A stretch of DNA of 64,000 nt from contig CACSJR010000009.1 of the NCBI GenBank assembly GCA_902706235.1, forward strand, positions 62,001 to 126,000. The letters run 5' to 3'. This DNA is from Citrobacter sp. 18056. Its GTDB lineage: Bacteria; Pseudomonadota; Gammaproteobacteria; Enterobacterales; Enterobacteriaceae. The notes under the pieces are model-generated. The model saw only the letters and a program-made list of their open reading frames with translations, did not search any database and was not told where the DNA came from. The position numbers and the translations under genes were made by a program. Of the stretch, positions 60,261-64,000 are shown piece by piece; position 1 is the stretch's first letter; every line of letters starts with the position of its first letter.

Positions 60261-61291
60261 TGATTCGGTTGTACCCAGAACAACTCCGCGCGCAGCTCTC
60301 TGAAGGGCTGCGCGCGGCGTATTTACTCCTTGGAAATGACCCCCTTCTGCTTCAGGAAAGTCAGGATGCCATTCGCCACGCGGCGGGGGCTCAGGGCTTT
60401 GATGAACACCACACCGTCACAATAGACGCCAGCACCGACTGGAATGCGCTGTTTGCACTTAGCCAGGAACGCAGCCTGTTTGCCACGCGTCAAACGTTGA
60501 CGCTGGTCCTGCCGGATAATGGTCCGAATGCGGCGATTAATGAACAGCTCGTAGCGCTGACTGGCCTGCTCCACGACGAATTGTTGCTGATTATCCGCGG
60601 TAATAAGCTGACCAAAGCCCAGGAAAATGCGGCCTGGTATAACGCGCTTTCCGGACGTGCAGCGCAGGTTTCCTGCCAGACGCCGGAACAAGCACAGCTG
60701 CCGCGCTGGCTCGCCACCCGCGCCAGACAGCTTAATTTGCAGCTTGATGACGCCGCAAGCCAACTGCTTTGCTATTGCTATGAAGGCAACCTGCTGGCGC
60801 TGGCGCAGGCACTTGAACGCCTGTCGCTCCTGTGGCCTGACGGTAAACTGACGCTGCCACGGGTTGAGCAAGCGGTAAATGATGCGGCGCACTTTACACC
60901 GTTTCACTGGCTTGATGCGCTGCTGGCAGGAAAAAGTAAACGCGCGTTGCATATCCTGCAGCAGTTACGCCAGGAAGGCAGTGAGCCGGTTATTCTGCTG
61001 CGAACCCTTCAGCGCGAACTTCTGCTGCTGGTGAACATGAAGCGTCAATCAGTCAACACGCCGCTGCGCGCCCTGTTCGATAAGCACCGCGTCTGGCAGA
61101 ATCGTCGACCGTTATTTACCGAGGCACTGAACCGCCTGAGCCCGGAGCAACTGCGCCATGCGGTGTCTCTTTTGGCGCGAACTGAGCTCACGCTCAAACA
61201 GGATTACGGCCAGTCGGTCTGGGCTGAACTCGACGGTCTGTCGCTGCTGCTGTGTCACAAAAATCTGCCCGACGTTTTTTTTGAAGGATGA
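60260..61291 (+). CDS. holA: DNA polymerase III subunit delta
   Basis: Delta subunit of the clamp loader, which opens the beta ring; 343 residues as in E. coli. An AAA-like N-terminal domain begins [13 protein letters not shown]. The TA junction with lptE (TGATG) shows translational coupling. The nadD start follows after 1 base. Confidence 0.97.
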   Translation: MIRLYPEQLRAQLSEGLRAAYLLLGNDPLLLQESQDAIRHAAGAQGFDEHHTVTIDASTDWNALFALSQERSLFATRQTLTLVLPDNGPNAAINEQLVALTGLLHDELLLIIRGNKLTKAQENAAWYNALSGRAAQVSCQTPEQAQLPRWLATRARQLNLQLDDAASQLLCYCYEGNLLALAQALERLSLLWPDGKLTLPRVEQAVNDAAHFTPFHWLDALLAGKSKRALHILQQLRQEGSEPVILLRTLQRELLLLVNMKRQSVNTPLRALFDKHRVWQNRRPLFTEALNRLSPEQLRHAVSLLARTELTLKQDYGQSVWAELDGLSLLLCHKNLPDVFFEG

Positions 61292-61292
61292 T

Positions 61293-61934
61293 ATGACGGC
61301 GTTAAAGGCACTCTACGGCGGCACGTTTGACCCCGTACATTATGGTCACCTCAAGCCGGTCGAAATTCTGGCAAACCTGATTGGCCTGTCGAAGGTCATC
61401 ATCATGCCGAACAACGTTCCACCGCATCGTCCGCAGCCGGAAGCGACCAGCGCCCAGCGTACCGAAATGCTGGAGCTGGCTATCGCCGATAAGCCCCTGT
61501 TTGAACTCGATGAACGTGAACTGCGCCGCGATACGCGTTCTTACACATCGGAAACGCTGCGCGAATGGCGTCGGGAACAGGGTCCAACGCAGCCGTTAGC
61601 CTTTATTATTGGTCAAGACTCGCTGATCAACTTCCCGTCATGGCACGACTACGAAAGCATTCTGGATAATGCGCACCTGTTGGTGTGCCGTCGTCCAGGC
61701 TATCCGATGGCGATGAAAAAGGAAGCGCATCAGCATTGGCTGGATCGCCATCTGACGATCAGCGCGGATGATTTACACCGCACTCCCGCAGGGAAAATTT
61801 ACATCGCTGAAACTCCCTGGTTCAATATTTCCGCCACGCTGATTCGCGAGCGCCTCCAGCAGGGCGAGTCCTGCGACGAAATGTTGCCGCAGTCAGTGCT
61901 GCGTTATATCCATGAACAAGGGCTTTACCAATAA
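61293..61934 (+). CDS. nadD: Nicotinate-nucleotide adenylyltransferase
   Basis: Makes deamido-NAD from nicotinate mononucleotide and ATP, the adenylyl-transfer step of NAD synthesis. The 213 residues equal E. coli NadD. The nucleotidyltransferase motif [12 protein letters not shown] (9-20) and the second motif [10 protein letters not shown] near 185 are intact. I start at MTALKAL, one base after the holA stop; a longer reading lies inside holA. In E. coli phpB/cobC follows; here a 288-base non-coding gap leads to rsfS. Confidence 0.97.
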   Translation: MTALKALYGGTFDPVHYGHLKPVEILANLIGLSKVIIMPNNVPPHRPQPEATSAQRTEMLELAIADKPLFELDERELRRDTRSYTSETLREWRREQGPTQPLAFIIGQDSLINFPSWHDYESILDNAHLLVCRRPGYPMAMKKEAHQHWLDRHLTISADDLHRTPAGKIYIAETPWFNISATLIRERLQQGESCDEMLPQSVLRYIHEQGLYQ

Positions 61935-62003
61935 CATTCCGGGGCTTACTGCGCGTAAAGTCTGCGATATTCCTGTTTTCATCGCCAACCTCCCTTCAGA
62001 CCA

Positions 62004-62031
62004 TTGACACCCCCTGACAGGCTGTTATTCT
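62004..62031 (+). promoter_or_regulatory. rsfS-rlmH-mrdA promoter
   Basis: Consensus -35 TTGACA (62004-62009), 16-base spacer, -10 TATTCT (62026-62031). The leader would be about 185 bases. The rest of the 61935-62222 gap holds no gene that I can support. Confidence 0.75.
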
Positions 62032-62222
62032 CCGCAGCCAGACTTGTCCCACCACACTGATTTACAGAAATTGTTTTACAAAAATGGCGATGCAATCATG
62101 GCCATTGGGTGGGATGATAGCGCGCCGGTACTGTCCGGCAGGCGACATTTGTCCGAATTCGTCCTGGTTTCAGGTATACTTACGGGCTGTTTATATTTTT
62201 CATCACCTGACCAGGGGGAAAC

Positions 62223-62540
62223 TTGCAAGGTAAAGAACTTCAGGATTTTGTCATCGACAAAATCGACGACCTTAAGGGCCAGGACATCATCACTATCGAT
62301 GTTCACGGCAAATCCAGTATCACCGACTGCATGATCATCTGCACCGGTACGTCCACCCGCCATGTGGTGTCCATTGCCGATCACGTTGTCCAGGAATCTC
62401 GCGCAGCAGGTTTGTACCCGCTGGGTGTAGAAGGCGAAAATGTCGCTGACTGGGTTGTGGTTGATCTCGGCGAAGTGATTGTTCACGTTATGCAGGAAGA
62501 AAGCCGTCGCCTGTATGAACTGGAAAAACTCTGGGGTTAA
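62223..62540 (+). CDS. rsfS: Ribosomal silencing factor RsfS
   Basis: Binds uL14 of the 50S subunit and blocks subunit joining in starvation. The 105 residues equal E. coli RsfS, with the family core [13 protein letters not shown] and a C-terminal [16 protein letters not shown]. The start is TTG after CAGGGGG. Followed by rlmH after 3 bases. Confidence 0.96.
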   Translation: MQGKELQDFVIDKIDDLKGQDIITIDVHGKSSITDCMIICTGTSTRHVVSIADHVVQESRAAGLYPLGVEGENVADWVVVDLGEVIVHVMQEESRRLYELEKLWG

Positions 62541-62543
62541 TGC

Positions 62544-63011
62544 GTGAAGCTGCAGCTCATTGCCGTGGGAACCAAAATGCCGGACTGGGTTCAGACCGGT
62601 TTCACGGAATATCTGCGCCGCTTTCCCCGAGATATGCCGTTCGAACTGGTGGAAATTCCTGCTGGTAAACGCGGTAAGAATGCCGATATCGCTCGCATTC
62701 TGGAGAAAGAAGGTGAATTGATGCTGGCTGCGGCCGGCAAAAATCGCATTGTCACGCTGGATATCCCCGGAAAACCGTGGGATACACCGCAGCTGGCCCA
62801 TGAGCTTGAGCGCTGGAAACAGGATGCGCGTGACGTCAGTCTGCTGATCGGTGGCCCGGAGGGGTTATCCCCTGCCTGTAAAGCTGCCGCAGAACAAAGT
62901 TGGTCGCTCTCCTCGCTCACTCTCCCTCACCCGTTGGTACGCGTGCTGGTTGCAGAAAGCCTTTATCGGGCGTGGAGTATTACCACCAACCACCCTTACC
63001 ACCGCGAGTAA
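62544..63011 (+). CDS. rlmH: 23S rRNA pseudouridine-1915 N3-methyltransferase
   Basis: SPOUT methyltransferase acting on pseudouridine 1915 of the 50S A-site helix. The 155 residues equal E. coli RlmH. The SAM-binding knot has [10 protein letters not shown] (about 101-110) and the C-terminal tail is [13 protein letters not shown]. The start is GTG. mrdA begins 27 bases downstream. Confidence 0.97.
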   Translation: MKLQLIAVGTKMPDWVQTGFTEYLRRFPRDMPFELVEIPAGKRGKNADIARILEKEGELMLAAAGKNRIVTLDIPGKPWDTPQLAHELERWKQDARDVSLLIGGPEGLSPACKAAAEQSWSLSSLTLPHPLVRVLVAESLYRAWSITTNHPYHRE

Positions 63012-63038
63012 TGATGACCAGGTTAGATTAAGCAGCGG

Positions 63039-64000
63039 ATGAAATTACAGAATTCTTTTCGCGACTACACGGCTGAGTCCGCGCTGTTTGTGCGCCGGGC
63101 GGTAATCGCATTTTTGGGCATTTTAGCGCTCAGCGGCGTGCTGGTTGTTAACCTCTATAATCTGCAGATTGTCCGCTTTACAGACTACCAGACCCGCTCC
63201 AACGAAAACCGCATCAAGCTGGTGCCAATCCCACCGAGCCGCGGCATTATCTATGACCGCAACGGCACTCCGCTGGCGTTGAACCGCACCATTTATCAGT
63301 TAGAACTGATGCCAGAAAAGGTCGATAACCTCCAGCAAACGTTGAACGATCTGCGAAGCGTGATCGACCTTACCGACGACGATATCGTCAACTTCAAGAA
63401 AGAGCGCGCCCGCTCTCACCGTTTCACCTCCATTCCGGTGAAAGTTAACCTGACAGAAGTTCAGGTCGCCCGTTTTGCGGTGAATCAGTACCGTTTCCCA
63501 GGCGTGGAAGTGAAAGGCTATAAGCGTCGCTACTATCCTTACGGCTCCGCGCTGACGCATGTGATCGGCTACGTCTCAAAAATCAATGACAAAGACGTTG
63601 AACGCCTCGATAAAGAAGGCAAAATCGCCAACTACGCCGCGACCCACGATATCGGTAAGCTGGGCATTGAGCGCTATTACGAAGACGTGCTGCATGGACA
63701 GACCGGTTACGAAGAGGTTGAAGTTAACAACCGCGGCCGCGTTATCCGTCAGCTGAAAGAAGTCTCGCCAACCGCCGGACATGATATCCATCTGACGCTG
63801 GACCTGCAGTTACAGCAGTATATTGAAACCCTGTTGGCGGGCAGCCGTGCAGCTGTAGTGGTCACCGATCCTCGCTCTGGCGGCATCCTCGCGCTGGTTT
63901 CAATGCCAAGCTATGATCCGAACCTTTTTGTGGACGGCATCTCCAGCAAAGATTATTCCGGTCTGTTGAACGACCCGAATACGCCACTGGTTAACCGCGC
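63039..64000 (+). CDS. mrdA: Penicillin-binding protein 2, N-terminal part (cut by window end)
   Basis: Monofunctional transpeptidase that builds side-wall peptidoglycan with RodA and MreB. About 320 residues are present before the window ends. There is a cytoplasmic tail, a membrane anchor at about 20-42 (AVIAFLGILALSGVLVVNLY) and the pedestal domain with PPSRGIIYDRNG. The catalytic Ser of the SxxK motif (near residue 330 in E. coli) falls just beyond position 64000. The start MKLQNSF follows AGCGG and matches E. coli. No in-frame stop is seen. Confidence 0.96.
   Translation, partial: MKLQNSFRDYTAESALFVRRAVIAFLGILALSGVLVVNLYNLQIVRFTDYQTRSNENRIKLVPIPPSRGIIYDRNGTPLALNRTIYQLELMPEKVDNLQQTLNDLRSVIDLTDDDIVNFKKERARSHRFTSIPVKVNLTEVQVARFAVNQYRFPGVEVKGYKRRYYPYGSALTHVIGYVSKINDKDVERLDKEGKIANYAATHDIGKLGIERYYEDVLHGQTGYEEVEVNNRGRVIRQLKEVSPTAGHDIHLTLDLQLQQYIETLLAGSRAAVVVTDPRSGGILALVSMPSYDPNLFVDGISSKDYSGLLNDPNTPLVNR

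Overview
This window is chromosomal DNA of a member of the Enterobacteriaceae. Nearly every protein recalls its Escherichia coli K-12 or Salmonella counterpart over its full length, and the gene order follows the E. coli gltA-kdp-speF-pgm-fur-nag-asnB-ubiF-lnt-glt-leuS-mrdA block. Differences from E. coli point to a relative such as Enterobacter, Lelliottia, Citrobacter or Kluyvera, and I cannot fix the genus from sequence alone. The differences are a catabolic arginine deiminase operon between kdpE and speF, a full-length DUF523-DUF1722 YbgA, eight rather than seven tRNAs downstream of asnB, and REP-type hairpins of the GCCCGG...CCGGGC kind. I see no prophage, insertion sequence, CRISPR array or clear pseudogene.

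Layout. 1-604: the sdhC promoter (reverse) and gltA promoter. 605-9054: gltA, pxpC-pxpB-ybgI, dtpD, phr-ybgA and ybfA; pxpA and nei, which adjoin pxpC in E. coli, are absent. 9055-17060: the potassium system kdpFABC-kdpDE with a KdpE-type operator. 17061-22938: an arginine deiminase operon (arcA, arcC, arcB, an ArcD-like exchanger and an ArgR paralogue). 22939-27060: the ornithine-sensing leader peptide speFL, then speF-potE. 27070-36100: pgm, seqA, ybfF, ybfE, fldA, uof-fur, chiQ-chiP and glnS. 36190-42710: the amino-sugar regulon, nagE divergent from nagBACD. 42937-45655: asnB and the Met-Leu-Gln-Gln-Met-Gln-Gln-Gln tRNA operon. 45712-52673: ubiF, then miaB and the ybeZ-ybeY-ybeX-lnt group. 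53034-56309: the gltIJKL glutamate/aspartate ABC transporter with the SroC small RNA inside it. 56373-64000: ybeL, leuS-lptE-holA-nadD, then rsfS-rlmH-mrdA, with mrdA cut by the window end.

How the genes work together. The arc and spe modules form a continuous route from arginine to ornithine, ammonia and ATP, then from ornithine to putrescine. The second step is gated by SpeFL, which in E. coli senses ornithine. The ArgR-like protein at the end of the arc operon lacks the Asp-Asp pair that contacts arginine in E. coli ArgR. The nag genes import and break down N-acetylglucosamine and repress themselves through NagC; chiPQ supplies chitosugar uptake. The glt operon contains both a C/A-rich leader of the type bound by GcvB and SroC, the sponge of GcvB. 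A compact, possibly cloverleaf-like RNA fold sits between two terminators at 8597-8698, and I cannot assign it to any family.
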